NCBI GenBank assembly: GCA_051453625.1
Contig: JBOZIK010000001.1
Span: 153,966,430 to 153,999,357, forward strand
DNA from: Welwitschia mirabilis
Taxonomy: Eukaryota > Gnetophyta > Gnetopsida > Welwitschiales
DNA length: 32,928 nucleotides
Direction: 5' to 3'
Below, piece by piece: positions 8,683-17,500 of the stretch. The notes below the pieces were generated by a model. The model searched no databases, had not been told where the DNA came from, and saw nothing but the letters and a program-made list of their open reading frames with translations. Position 1 is the first letter of the stretch. The number at the start of each line of letters is the position of its first letter. Position numbers and translations under genes: made by a program.

Positions 8683-9228
8683 TCTAAAGAAAAAGGGTCA
8701 ACTAGTGAGACGATGAGCGATAAGCTTTATCGTCAAGAGGGAAATAGCCCAGATTACTAGATAAGACCCCTAAATGACTACTTAGTGGTGAAGGATGTAG
8801 AAGTGCAAAGATAACCAGGAGGTTTGCCTAGAAGTAGCCACCCTTAAAAGAGTGCATAATAGCTTACTGATCGAGCAATTTTGCACCGAAGATGAATGGG
8901 ACTAAGCGATCTACTGAAGCTTTGGAATATCTAAAAAACATCAATAGGGAAGCATTCTGTTTTAGAGGGAAGCATTGGTGCAAGTAGGTGTGGATGAAGC
9001 AGAAGCGAGAATGTCGGCTTAAGTAATACAAACATTGGTGAGAATCCAATGCCCTAAAAACCTAAGGGTTCATCTACAAGGTTCATCCATGGGGTTTGAG
9101 TCAGGGCCTAAGATCAGGCTGAAAGGCATTATTAATGGACAACAGGTTAATATTCCTGTACTATCTTTTATTAGTCCCGAGGGACAGAGGAGGCCAAGTA
9201 GCTGAAAGATGGTTATCAATTTAAGGAC
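8683..9228 (+). pseudogene. 23S rRNA fragment, domains II-III, copy B
   Basis: Starts near GGGTCAACTAGTGAGACGAT and reads AGCGATAAGCTTTATCGTC, GGAGGTTTGCCTAGAAGTAG, GATCGAGCAATTTTGCACCG, ACAAACATTGGTGAGAATCC and ATGGTTATCAATTTAAGGAC. It is the least decayed of the domain II-III copies. It covers the same region as copy A but lacks the 5' extension seen there. It ends abruptly at a head-to-head junction with minus-strand domain V sequence. Confidence 0.93.
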
Positions 9229-9663
9229 GACGAAGAGATGACATCAAGGTGCCAAACCTTCCGATCGATGTGAACTCTTGGGGAAGATCAACCTAGTATC
9301 CCTAGAGTAACTTTTATCCATTGAGCAACGACCCTTCCACTTGACACCGTCGGATCACTAAGGATAACTTTTGTTCCTACTCGATGGGTGGATCTTACAG
9401 TCAAGCTTCCTTCTACTTTTACACTTAAGGATCAATAGCCATTTGACTCGAGGAAATTTTTTCACGCCTCTGTTACCTTTTGGGAGGCCTACACATCATA
9501 AAAACTATCTACTTGAGACTGTCTCTTGGCCCATAGGTTATGATGTAAGGTTAGAGTTCTGGCATTTCTAAAGTAGTATCTCACTGATGGCTTTAGCCCC
9601 TCGCAAGGGGTCCTTCCTCATCCCCCACCTGAGCTGTGCAAGAAAAACTCAAACTCAATCCCA
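9229..9663 (-). pseudogene. 23S rRNA fragment, domain V, copy C
   Basis: The minus strand runs from CCTGGGATTGAGTTTGAG (9663) through GCACAGCTCAGGTGGGGG, GCCATCAGTGAGATACTAC, GTAGGCCTCCCAAAAGG, TGATCCGACGGTGTCAAG and GATCTTCCCCAAGAG to TTTGGCACCTTGATGTC. This is the 5' and central part of domain V, including peptidyl-transferase-ring flanks. It is well preserved. On the minus strand its 5' end is fused to the 3' terminus of another copy (9664-10231). Plus-strand open frames here (for example 9371-9571) are incidental. Confidence 0.92.
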
Positions 9664-10231
9664 GGAATCTCGCCTCTAGCTGTGTTGGCAACGAGAGGCA
9701 AGTAAGTTGGAGAGCACTCATCTTGGAGTAGGCTTCTTAGTTATATGCTTTTAGTAGTTATTCACTCTGCACTTAGCTACCCAGCGTCTATCATGAGCAT
9801 GATAATTGGTACACCAGAGGTGCGTCCTTCCCAGTCCTCTCATACTAAGTAAAGGTCCTTTTAATGCTCTAATGCCCACACCGGATATGGACCGAACTAT
9901 CTCACGACATTCTGAACCTAGCCCACGTACTGCTTTAATAGGTGAACAATCCAATCCTTGGAACACACTACCACCCCAGGTGGGAAAGAGCTAATATCGA
10001 GGTGTTAAACCTTCCCATCGATGTAAACTCTTGGGGAAGATCAACCTATTATACTTAGAGTAACTTTTATCTATTGAGTAACAACCCTTCCACTCAACAC
10101 TGTCAGATCACTAAGGCCGACTTTCATCCTTACACGACAGGTGGGTCTTGCAATCATGCTCCCTTCTACCTTTACACTTGAGATTGCACACCTCTATTAC
10201 CTTTTAGGAGGCCTACACCCCATAGAAAATA
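9664..10231 (-). pseudogene. 23S rRNA fragment, domains V-VI and 3' end, copy D
   Basis: Minus strand: GGTGTAGGCCTCCTAAAAGG, CAAGACCCACCTGTCG, GATCTTCCCCAAGAG, CCACCTGGGGTGGTAGTG, GTTCGGTCCATATCCGGTG, the sarcin-ricin-loop region AGTATGAGAGGACTGGG, CTGGGTAGCTAAGTGCAG and GATGAGTGCTCTCC near the 3' terminus. A short internal deletion near 10190 removes the stretch between AGGTGTGCA and TCTCAAGTG. The SRL core AGTACGAGAGGA has only one CpG-type change. It is bounded upstream (minus sense) by a ycf2 piece. Confidence 0.92.
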
Positions 10232-10482
10232 TCCTATTCCTTTGTAACCCCTTAAAATATTGAGTAATATTTCGTTGTCTTTTCTAATGTTGGAAATTTC
10301 CATGGGAGTGGTATGAAAAGCCATACATTCATCGATTGAAAATATGTAAAAAACAAAATAATGAATTGATTTTGTCCAATTCTTAATGAATCTTTTCATT
10401 TCTTTTGAAAATGAATTCTCTTTTATATACCTTTTGTCTTCTTTTAATACTTCTTTTAATATGTTATATCTTGAATTTGCAC
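10232..10482 (-). pseudogene. ycf2 N-proximal fragment, plastid-derived
   Basis: On the minus strand an uninterrupted frame reads SRYNILKEVLKED, then FSKEMKRFIKNWTKSIHYF, FHTTPMEISNIRKDNEILL. This parallels the Ycf2 segment [48 protein letters not shown], F and the later P.E.S..R.D...LL pattern keep spacing. About 83 codons are open, the longest intact reading stretch in the window. The frame runs through junctions at both ends into antisense 23S sequence (the 137-codon ORF 10172-10585), so the composite is not a gene. I infer ycf2 from remembered family sequence; a protein search would settle it. Confidence 0.7.
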
Positions 10483-11330
10483 TAATGGATGAAGCGAAAG
10501 CGAGAATGTCGGCTTGAGTAATGCAAACATTGGTGAGAATCCAATGCCACAGAAACCTAAGGATTCCTCTGTAAGATTCATTCACGGGGGTGAGTCATGA
10601 CCTAAGATCAGGCCAAAAGGCATTGTCGATGGACAACAAGTTAATATTCCTATACTATCTTTTATTGGTCCTGAGAGATGGAGGAGGCCAAGTTAGCCAA
10701 AAGATGATTATTGATTTAAGGACATAAGATGACCTTTTCTTTTTTAGGAAGGGTCAGAAGGGGTAGAGAAAATACCTCGAGCCAAGCACCGAGTACAAGA
10801 CAAGATACTACGACGTTGAAGTAACCCATGTTATACTTCCAAGAAAAGCTCAAACAACCTTTAACAAAAAGGAACTTATGCCCAAAACTGACATAAGTAG
10901 GTAGATAGAGAATACTTAGGGGCAGCATACAACTCTCTCTAAAGAACTTAGCAAAATAACTTTATACCTTCGAGAGAAGGGGTGCCTTCTCATAAAGGAG
11001 GTTGTAGTGACTAGACTCAGGTAACTATTGGCTAAAAACATAGGCCTTCACAAAGTTGTAAGACCATGTATGGGGGCTGACACCTATGCAGTGCTAAAAA
11101 GTTAAAGAAGTTGGTAATTTGATGATAGGAAAGCCAGTAACTAAAGCCTCAGTAAATGATGGCTATAACTATAATGGTCCTAAGGTAGCAAAATTCATTG
11201 TTGGATTAGTTTTAATTCATATAAAAGGTGTAAGAATTTTGGCATTGTCTTGAAGTGAGACTTAGTAAAATAAACATCTTTGTGAAAATGCAGACTATCT
11301 AGCTAGTATTGGTCTTGATCTTCTATGTAC
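10483..11330 (+). pseudogene. 23S rRNA fragment, domains III-IV, copy E
   Basis: Begins TGGATGAAGCGAAAGCGAGA and continues ACAAACATTGGTGAGAATCC, AGAAGGGGTAGAGAAAAT, GAAGTAACCCATG, AGAGAATACTTAGGGGC, AGACCATGTATGGGGGCTGA and the helix 69-71 region ACTATAATGGTCCTAAGGTA, ending after AAAATGCAGACTATCTAGC. It is the longest continuous 23S piece. It overlaps the 3' half of copies A and B and is mirrored by the minus-strand copies at 15160 and 15925. Its similarity fades near 11330. Confidence 0.93.
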
Positions 11331-12240
11331 TATAGAGCATTTTTAACTCATATTAGAATTGTTTCAATACTATAGAGGGGGAGGACTCCTAAACTAGTCA
11401 TGATATGCTATTCTTAATGAAAGTATTAATAGGAGAAATCCATACAACCCAAATAAGATTAATGAGTAACTAGCAGAGCCATACACAATGTGCATGAATA
11501 AGTCATCCTCATTTTTAGTTGGGGATGTAGGGTTTAGATTATTTACTACCATTTTCGATGAATTAACAATATCCCAATCATGATCGAAGTGTGATTAGGT
11601 GATTCAAAGCCTATAAGCACTAAGAAGATGGATGAACTCTATACCTGATTATGTTATGATGTCTTCATGTAGATCTATGTTAATGATGATCTACTAAGGA
11701 TGTTTCTCTTATCTAATTATTGATAGTGGTTATGAATAATAATTGAATCCTTGATATGTATGTCTAGAAGTAAATATAGTTGTATAGTTACCATATGACT
11801 GATATCCCTCCAAAACTAACTTGATCTAGATTTGCCAAGATCATCACAATAATAGCTAGCTAGGGATCAAATGATAATGAGAACTATTTCCAGTGGTGCC
11901 TACTAATGAATCACGCTTACTATATCTAGATAGAAGCATCATACCATACCATACCTCATATAGCAATTATTTGATTGGTAATTGTTGTTGTTATTGTTTT
12001 ATTGGTACATCCAGAACATCTTGTTGGTAGCAGGAGTGTAGTAAGGAGTTGGTTCTAGGCTAACAATGATGCCTATAATACTCGATCCCCCTAACCTAAG
12101 CACTATGAGCACTACAAGTGGAGAGGAGATCATAATAATCCCTTCCAAAATTAGATCCTAATAGGTAATTTCTTTCTCTTATGTCATCCTTCTTCTTGTT
12201 TGGTTGGAAATCCTAGTGTCCAAGGTGTAGAGAAACCATA
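11331..12240. other. Unassigned decayed DNA, TAG/CTA-rich
   Basis: No gene recognised. Composition resembles the 18-25 kb stretch: very low CpG and many CTA and TAG words. It may be an old transposon relic. Confidence 0.5.
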
Positions 12241-12251
12241 CCAATCTATCA

Positions 12252-12293
12252 TTTCAAAGTTGTTTGATAAATTCCAAAGTTGTTTAATAAAAT
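12252..12293 (+). repeat. Two-copy 22-bp tandem repeat
   Basis: TTTCAAAGTTGTTTGATAAA is followed directly by TTCCAAAGTTGTTTAATAAA. Confidence 0.8.
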
Positions 12294-12875
12294 CCATTCC
12301 AAATTTGATGGTTCAACTTTATTACAGTGATAAGACTTTGAAAAAGCCCTGTGAGAAAAAAGCTTGATACCAAGATGAATGAAAAAAAGTTTCAGGTCTC
12401 TTTTTCAAAGGTTGTTTTCTTCCAAACTCCATAGTTGGATATCCTAGCATTTCTACTCCATACTTTAAAACACAATACTTAGTGAAAAAATTGCTCCTGT
12501 ATCTTTTAAACCTAGAATGACTGAGGTGAGAAAAGTTTTTAGTTCATTGTAACTAAATCTTAAACATTCTATTTTTTAAGTTAAAGTAAAAAATTTTAAA
12601 TGATAGCTTCAGTTTACTTTAGTTATCAACTATTTTTTGTACTTGTTAGACTTTGGTTTTCTAAAGATCTCAATGTCTAGAAATAGAGAAGGAAATAATA
12701 AGAATAAATAAAATAAATTTATTTTCTAGTCTCAAAAAAGAAGATCATCTAAAAAATTCATAGGTTTTTTTTTTTAAATGAAGTTTCAATAGCCTAAAAA
12801 AACTAACATATATAGATGCTATGGATAATAAAAGTAGCTAAATATCTTGTATTATTAACCTAACTATCACATTTT
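12294..12875. other. AT-rich DNA, probably including decayed trnG-UCC intron
   Basis: No gene recognised. Position immediately 5' of the trnG intron domain V suggests that its 3' part is group II intron sequence, but no structure can be confirmed by eye. Confidence 0.4.
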
Positions 12876-12943
12876 GGAGCTAAATGAATTTAAAAATTCA
12901 TGTTTATCTCTAAATTAAAGTCATTTTAAAAGTATTGACTTTA
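12876..12943 (+). pseudogene. Group II intron domain V relic (trnG-UCC intron)
   Basis: GGAGCTAAATGAATTTAAAA then ATTCATGTTTATCTC forms the long hairpin with a short loop and asymmetric stem expected of domain V (plastid form GAGCCGTATGAA, loop, TTCATG..CGGCTC). CpG and neighbouring pairs are mutated. It lies about 30 bases before exon 2, the expected place for domains V and VI. Confidence 0.65.
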
Positions 12944-12993
12944 ACCCCTAGCCTTCCAAGCTAATGATACAGGTTCAATTCCTATTATCCACT
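12944..12993 (+). pseudogene. trnG-UCC exon 2, plastid-derived
   Basis: CCCCTAGCCTTCCAAGCTAA followed by TGATACAGGTTCAATTCC and TATTATCCACT corresponds to exon 2 of plastid tRNA-Gly(UCC): anticodon TCC within CTTCCAA and T-arm GGTTCAATTCC are readable. GC pairs have decayed to AT, so a functional acceptor stem is not possible. Exon 1 is not seen. Confidence 0.88.
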
Positions 12994-13640
12994 TGATTTT
13001 TTTTGAAAAATGAGAAATTTTAAGGTTCTTGTTTTGAAATTTTAGGAGTGTGCATAAAACCCATCATACAAGTCCATAACTAAGGGGAAAACTATACATT
13101 AATTAGGTGTAAGTAGATCACTAGCATCAGTGGCAACACTGGCATCCCTACTAGACTCAACTATACAAAATGAGTTACAAGAGGAAATAACCTTCCTAGC
13201 TTAATGCATCATGAACTCGACATATATGTTCCTTCTTTCACTGCATTTTCATACAGGATATTACATTCTATTATAATATTTAAGATATCTATGATAGTAT
13301 TAAATGATATGAATAGATTAGTTATGGGAGAAGAATTACTCAATTATTTCAACATGTCTTAGTCTATCCCAATCTACCCAACCTGACAGCATAAGCCACC
13401 AGAGCAAAAGGGTGTACTTATCATCATAACTAGTTCCCATGATAAAGTACCTCATAGAGTACCATACTATATGGCTTAGAAAGTATCAACCATATATCAA
13501 CTATGCAGTAGTAAGAATGGGTCTTGATTTTAATTTAAGGTATAAAGGTACTTACTTGACCTTGATTGTGGTCTTGTTATGTGTGTTCATGTTTGTTTTA
13601 TTTTCTAAACCATTTGCATAACTAAGTAAGCACCTCTGCA
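12994..13640. other. Unassigned decayed DNA
   Basis: No recognisable gene. A 60-codon plus-strand frame at 13439-13621 has a hydrophobic end but no family resemblance I can name, and I treat it as chance. Confidence 0.5.
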
Positions 13641-14050
13641 TGTACTTATTCATATATAATCCTAATGCTCATCTACTAATGTTATTTAGATATTCCATAA
13701 CTTCAATAGATTGCTTAGTCCCATTAATCTTTAGTGCAAGTGTACTCAATCAGTAAGCTATTATGCACTCTTTTAAGGATGGCTTCTTTTAAGAAAACCT
13801 CCTGGCTATCTTTGCACTCACACATCCTTCACCATAGATTAGTCATTTAGGGGTCTTATATAGTAATCTAGGCTATTCCCCTCTTGACGGTGAAGCTTAT
13901 CGTCAATCATCTTACTAGCTGACCCTTACTACTATTTAGAATTATATCTAGTATTCATAGTTTACATCAAAATAGTATTACTTACATAGCCTATACCAAA
14001 ATATTGCTTTACTACTAGATGGTCTAGTATTTAGAGATAATATTTTTGTT
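13641..14050 (-). pseudogene. 23S rRNA fragment, domain II, copy F
   Basis: Minus strand: AGGGTCAGCTAGTAAGATGA, GACGATAAGCTTCACCGTC, AGGGGAATAGCCTAGATTAC, AGGTTTTCTTAAAAGAAGCC and GGGACTAAGCAATCTATTGA. This is the GTPase-associated-centre region shared with copies A and B. The 13932-14027 part matches 7234-7330 in reverse at about 80% by eye, so copies A and F share an extra flank that copy B lacks. The 3' part (13641-13740) is strongly decayed. Confidence 0.85.
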
Positions 14051-14189
14051 GATGTGTTGTTTATCTGAATTTTTAGTAGCAAGATAGGCTTGTTATCTTT
14101 AAAAAAAGAAAACTAAGTGGGAGAACCTAATGAATTAAAAGGTTTACGTTTGGTTTGAAAAGAGATTAATTATTCTAAATTAGAAATAC
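14051..14189. other. Unassigned AT-rich DNA
   Basis: A short AT-rich stretch between the 23S relic and atpF; it may include atpF intron end. Confidence 0.4.
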
Positions 14190-14510
14190 ATTAAAGAATA
14201 AGTGATCTACTTTTATTAAGTAATTTATTAGATAATTATAAATCTAAAATTTTGTATACTATTCAAAATTCAAAAGAATTATGTAAAGAGGCTATCAATC
14301 ATCCTAAAAAAACATGAGCTCATCTATGATAAGTTGAAAAGAGAGCAGATGAGATTTAAGTAAAGGGATATTTATAAATCAAATAAGAAAAAGAGAATTT
14401 CATTAAATAAGCTCCAACAAATTTAAACAATTGGAAGATTCTAAAAATAAAACCTTTTTTTAAACAATAAAATGTAATTAATCAAGTGTAACTATGTTTA
14501 GCAGAAAAAA
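14190..14510 (+). pseudogene. atpF exon 2 fragment, plastid-derived
   Basis: The plus strand reads SNLLDNYKSKILYTIQNSKE, LCKEAINHPKK, then AHL, VEKRADEI, VKGYL, and near 14475 INQV. This follows plastid ATP synthase CF0 subunit I (b): [49 protein letters not shown], AINQV. That subunit is the peripheral stator stalk linking CF0 to CF1. Several arginine and glutamine codons have become TGA/TAG/TAA and there are small indels. The C-terminal third and exon 1 are missing. In plastomes atpH precedes atpF on the same strand; here an atpH piece follows it, 0.6 kb downstream. Confidence 0.92.
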
Positions 14511-14765
14511 GAATCTTCTTGCTTTTTATCATAATATTATCAAATCTTAAAAAACATATTTTCTAAAGCTATAAAAACTCCTTTATTTTTAGGACCATCT
14601 CTTTTTAAAGTGATTTTACTGAGAGGTCCTGAAGAAACTAGTCTATGCTATAACACTATCAAAATCTAGGCTAAGTTGTGGTTTACTCTATTTACAAACC
14701 AGTCTATATGAACTAACCATCTAGTGCAACACAACCACTCCATCCCTATACATCTACATAGTTTA
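14511..14765. other. Unassigned DNA
   Basis: No feature recognised between the atpF relic and the short duplication. Confidence 0.5.
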
Positions 14766-14848
14766 GGGGTTGGTAGCTATGAGTTTCATTGTTCAATACA
14801 ACAGATAAGAAGGGGTTGGTATCTAAGAGTTTTATTGTTTAGTATAAT
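14766..14848 (+). repeat. Two-copy 46-bp tandem duplication
   Basis: GGGGTTGGTAGCTATGAG..TTCATTGTTCAATA recurs as GGGGTTGGTATCTAAGAG..TTTATTGTTTAGTA, offset by about 46 bp. Confidence 0.75.
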
Positions 14849-14867
14849 GAATTCCCATTCTTCTTAT

Positions 14868-14985
14868 CCATGGTAGATGTTGGGTAGCCAAGTGCAGAGT
14901 GGATAACTATTGAAATCATATGAGTAAGAAGCCCATCCCAAGATGAGTGCTCTCTAACTTATTTGCCACTAGTTTCTAACATAGC
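14868..14985 (+). pseudogene. 23S rRNA 3'-end fragment, copy G
   Basis: TAGATGTTGGGTAGCCAAGT, GCAGAGTGGATAACTATTGA, AGTAAGAAGCCCATCCCAAG and ATGAGTGCTCTCTAACTT match the last part of domain VI, and correspond to the minus-strand copy D near 9700-9800. Only about 120 bp are preserved. Confidence 0.9.
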
Positions 14986-15069
14986 TTAAAAACTGAATAG
15001 GCTTAAGTTTAGTGGGTGAATTAAGATAAAAGACTTTTGTATTATCAACTACTCAAATGTCAAATACCT

Positions 15070-15155
15070 TTTTTATTAAGGAGGTTACCATGAATCTTAT
15101 TATTTCTACTGCTTCTATTATTGCTATTGGATTAGCCATGAGACTCATTTTTAGT
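15070..15155 (+). pseudogene. atpH 5' fragment (CF0 subunit c), plastid-derived
   Basis: ATG at 15090 opens MNLIISTASIIAIGLAMRLI, matching the first transmembrane helix of the plastid ATP synthase c subunit ([20 protein letters not shown]). A purine-rich AAGGAGG sits 6-12 bases upstream, as in plastid atpH leaders. After about 20 codons the match ends where antisense 23S sequence begins near 15160. The second helix with the proton-binding glutamate is absent. Confidence 0.9.
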
Positions 15156-15159
15156 GGAT

Positions 15160-15760
15160 CTGGTGTTCACCTTTCACTGAGTCTCTTTCCAAGATAGTGC
15201 CCAAATTGTTATGCCTTTTATGTGGATTGGAACCTATGTAATAATGAATTTTGCTACTTTTAAACTATTATAGTTATAGTTGTTGTTCACTAGGGCTTCG
15301 ATTACTAGCTTTCCTATCATTAGATCATTAACTTCCTTAATCTTCCAACATTGGATAGGCATTGGCCCTCATACATGGTCTTATGACTTTGGAAGACTTG
15401 TGCTTTTAGTAAAGGTTTACCTAAGCCTAGTCACTACAACCTCCTTTATGAAGAGGCATCCCTTCTTCCAAAGTTAGAGAGATATTTTACTAAGTTCCTT
15501 AGAGAGAGTTGTCTTATGCCTTTAGGTATTCTCTACCTACCTCCTGTGTTAGTTTTGGGAATGGTATCTTTTTTCTGAAGGTCGTTTAAGCTTTTTTCAG
15601 AAGTATAACATGGATTACTTCAACATAGTAGTGTCTTGTCTTATATTCATCAGTTGGCCTAGGGCATTTTCTCTACCCCTTCTGATCCTTTATGAAAAAT
15701 AAAAGATTACCTTATGTCCTTGAACTGATAACCATCTTTCAACTAACTTAGCCTCCTCTA
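15160..15760 (-). pseudogene. 23S rRNA fragment, domains III-IV, copy H
   Basis: Minus strand: AAGATGGTTATCAGTTCAAG, AAGGGGTAGAGAAAATGCCC, AGTAATCCATGTTATACTTC, GGTAGGTAGAGAATACC, AAGACCATGTATGAGGGCC, CTATAACTATAATAGTTT and GGCACTATCTTGGAAAGAGA. It covers the same region as copy E in reverse. It ends against the atpH relic. A plus-strand 65-codon frame inside (15280-15477) is an antisense accident. Confidence 0.9.
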
Positions 15761-15924
15761 ATAAAACCTTTATGGAAATGCTTGATCATAGATCACACCA
15801 CCTTTCTAGTATGATGTGGAAATGGTCACTAATTTGGTTTGTGTCTTGCATCTTGATCTTAAATGAACCAATCATACTATGGGCATGTTGGTTTTCATCC
15901 ATTCTAATGTTCATAGAGTAGTGA
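15761..15924. other. Unassigned DNA between two 23S copies
   Basis: About 160 bp separating copies H and I. No plastid gene recognised; part may be the domain IV/V linker of copy I. Confidence 0.5.
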
Positions 15925-16569
15925 TCCTTATGAATGGATGGACAACATTGGTATCTTACATCTTTATAGACATGTCTATTTTACATAGTCTCTCTTTGAG
16001 ATAGTTCCCAAATCATTACATCTTTCATATAGGTTAAAACTTACTTAATAATGAATGTTTCTACCTTAGGACCATTATAGTTATAATCACCTTTCACTAG
16101 GACTTTAATCACTAGCTTTCTTATCATTAGGTCATCAACTTCCTTAACCTTCTAGCACTAGGCAAGTGTTAGCCCTTATACATGATCTTACAAATTTATA
16201 GAGACCTGTGTTTTTGGTAAATAGTTACCTAGGCTTGGTTACTATAATCTACTTTATGAAGAGACACCCCTTCTCCCAAAGTTATAGAGCTATTTGTTGA
16301 GTTCCTTAAAGAGATTTGTCTCATGCCCTTAGGATTATCTACCTATCTACCTATGTTGGTCTTAGGTGTAGGTACCATTTTGTTAAAGGTTGTTCAAGCT
16401 TTTTTGGGGAGTATAACATGGATTACTTCAATGCCATAGCATCTTGTCTTGTACTCTGTGCTTTGCCTTGGGCATTTTCTCTACCTCTTTTGACCATATC
16501 TGAAAAAAAAGATCACCTTACATCCTTGAATCGATAACCATCTTTTGGCTTTTAATCTACCACCAAAAA
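15925..16569 (-). pseudogene. 23S rRNA fragment, domains III-IV, copy I
   Basis: Minus strand: CCAAAAGATGGTTATCGATT, CAAGGATGTAAGGTGATC, AGAGGTAGAGAAAATGCCC, GAAGTAATCCATGTTATAC, GGTAGATAGGTAGATAATCC, TAAGATCATGTATAAGGGC, ACTATAATGGTCCTAAGGTA and GAGACTATGTAAAATAGACA. It repeats copy H almost from end to end in the same orientation, about 0.8 kb away, so H and I form a tandem pair. It runs into the 903-N gap, so the true extent is unknown. Confidence 0.9.
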
Positions 16570-17472
16570 NNNNNNNNNNNNNNNNNNNNNNNNNNNNNNN
16601 NNNNNNNNNNNNNNNNNNNNNNNNNNNNNNNNNNNNNNNNNNNNNNNNNNNNNNNNNNNNNNNNNNNNNNNNNNNNNNNNNNNNNNNNNNNNNNNNNNNN
16701 NNNNNNNNNNNNNNNNNNNNNNNNNNNNNNNNNNNNNNNNNNNNNNNNNNNNNNNNNNNNNNNNNNNNNNNNNNNNNNNNNNNNNNNNNNNNNNNNNNNN
16801 NNNNNNNNNNNNNNNNNNNNNNNNNNNNNNNNNNNNNNNNNNNNNNNNNNNNNNNNNNNNNNNNNNNNNNNNNNNNNNNNNNNNNNNNNNNNNNNNNNNN
16901 NNNNNNNNNNNNNNNNNNNNNNNNNNNNNNNNNNNNNNNNNNNNNNNNNNNNNNNNNNNNNNNNNNNNNNNNNNNNNNNNNNNNNNNNNNNNNNNNNNNN
17001 NNNNNNNNNNNNNNNNNNNNNNNNNNNNNNNNNNNNNNNNNNNNNNNNNNNNNNNNNNNNNNNNNNNNNNNNNNNNNNNNNNNNNNNNNNNNNNNNNNNN
17101 NNNNNNNNNNNNNNNNNNNNNNNNNNNNNNNNNNNNNNNNNNNNNNNNNNNNNNNNNNNNNNNNNNNNNNNNNNNNNNNNNNNNNNNNNNNNNNNNNNNN
17201 NNNNNNNNNNNNNNNNNNNNNNNNNNNNNNNNNNNNNNNNNNNNNNNNNNNNNNNNNNNNNNNNNNNNNNNNNNNNNNNNNNNNNNNNNNNNNNNNNNNN
17301 NNNNNNNNNNNNNNNNNNNNNNNNNNNNNNNNNNNNNNNNNNNNNNNNNNNNNNNNNNNNNNNNNNNNNNNNNNNNNNNNNNNNNNNNNNNNNNNNNNNN
17401 NNNNNNNNNNNNNNNNNNNNNNNNNNNNNNNNNNNNNNNNNNNNNNNNNNNNNNNNNNNNNNNNNNNNNNNN
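16570..17472. other. Assembly gap (903 N)
   Basis: A sized gap following the last 23S copy, possibly a collapsed continuation of the plastid mosaic. Confidence 0.98.
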
Positions 17473-17500
17473 TTTTTCTGAGGGGAAGGGGGGAGGGGGT

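Noticed and set aside
9751-9966. Open frames inside the 23S pieces (also 9371-9571, 10716-10928, 15280-15477, 16316-16537)
   Set aside because: They coincide with clearly identifiable rRNA sequence on one or the other strand.
9229-10231. A functional organellar or nuclear rRNA gene
   Set aside because: Pieces are out of order, deleted and mutated at many conserved positions.
7220-16569. A single large inverted duplication explaining plus-strand 23S copies on the left and minus-strand copies on the right
   Set aside because: The order of strands looks roughly mirrored, but the 23S regions covered and the intervening plastid pieces do not match in mirror order, so a simple inverted duplication does not fit.
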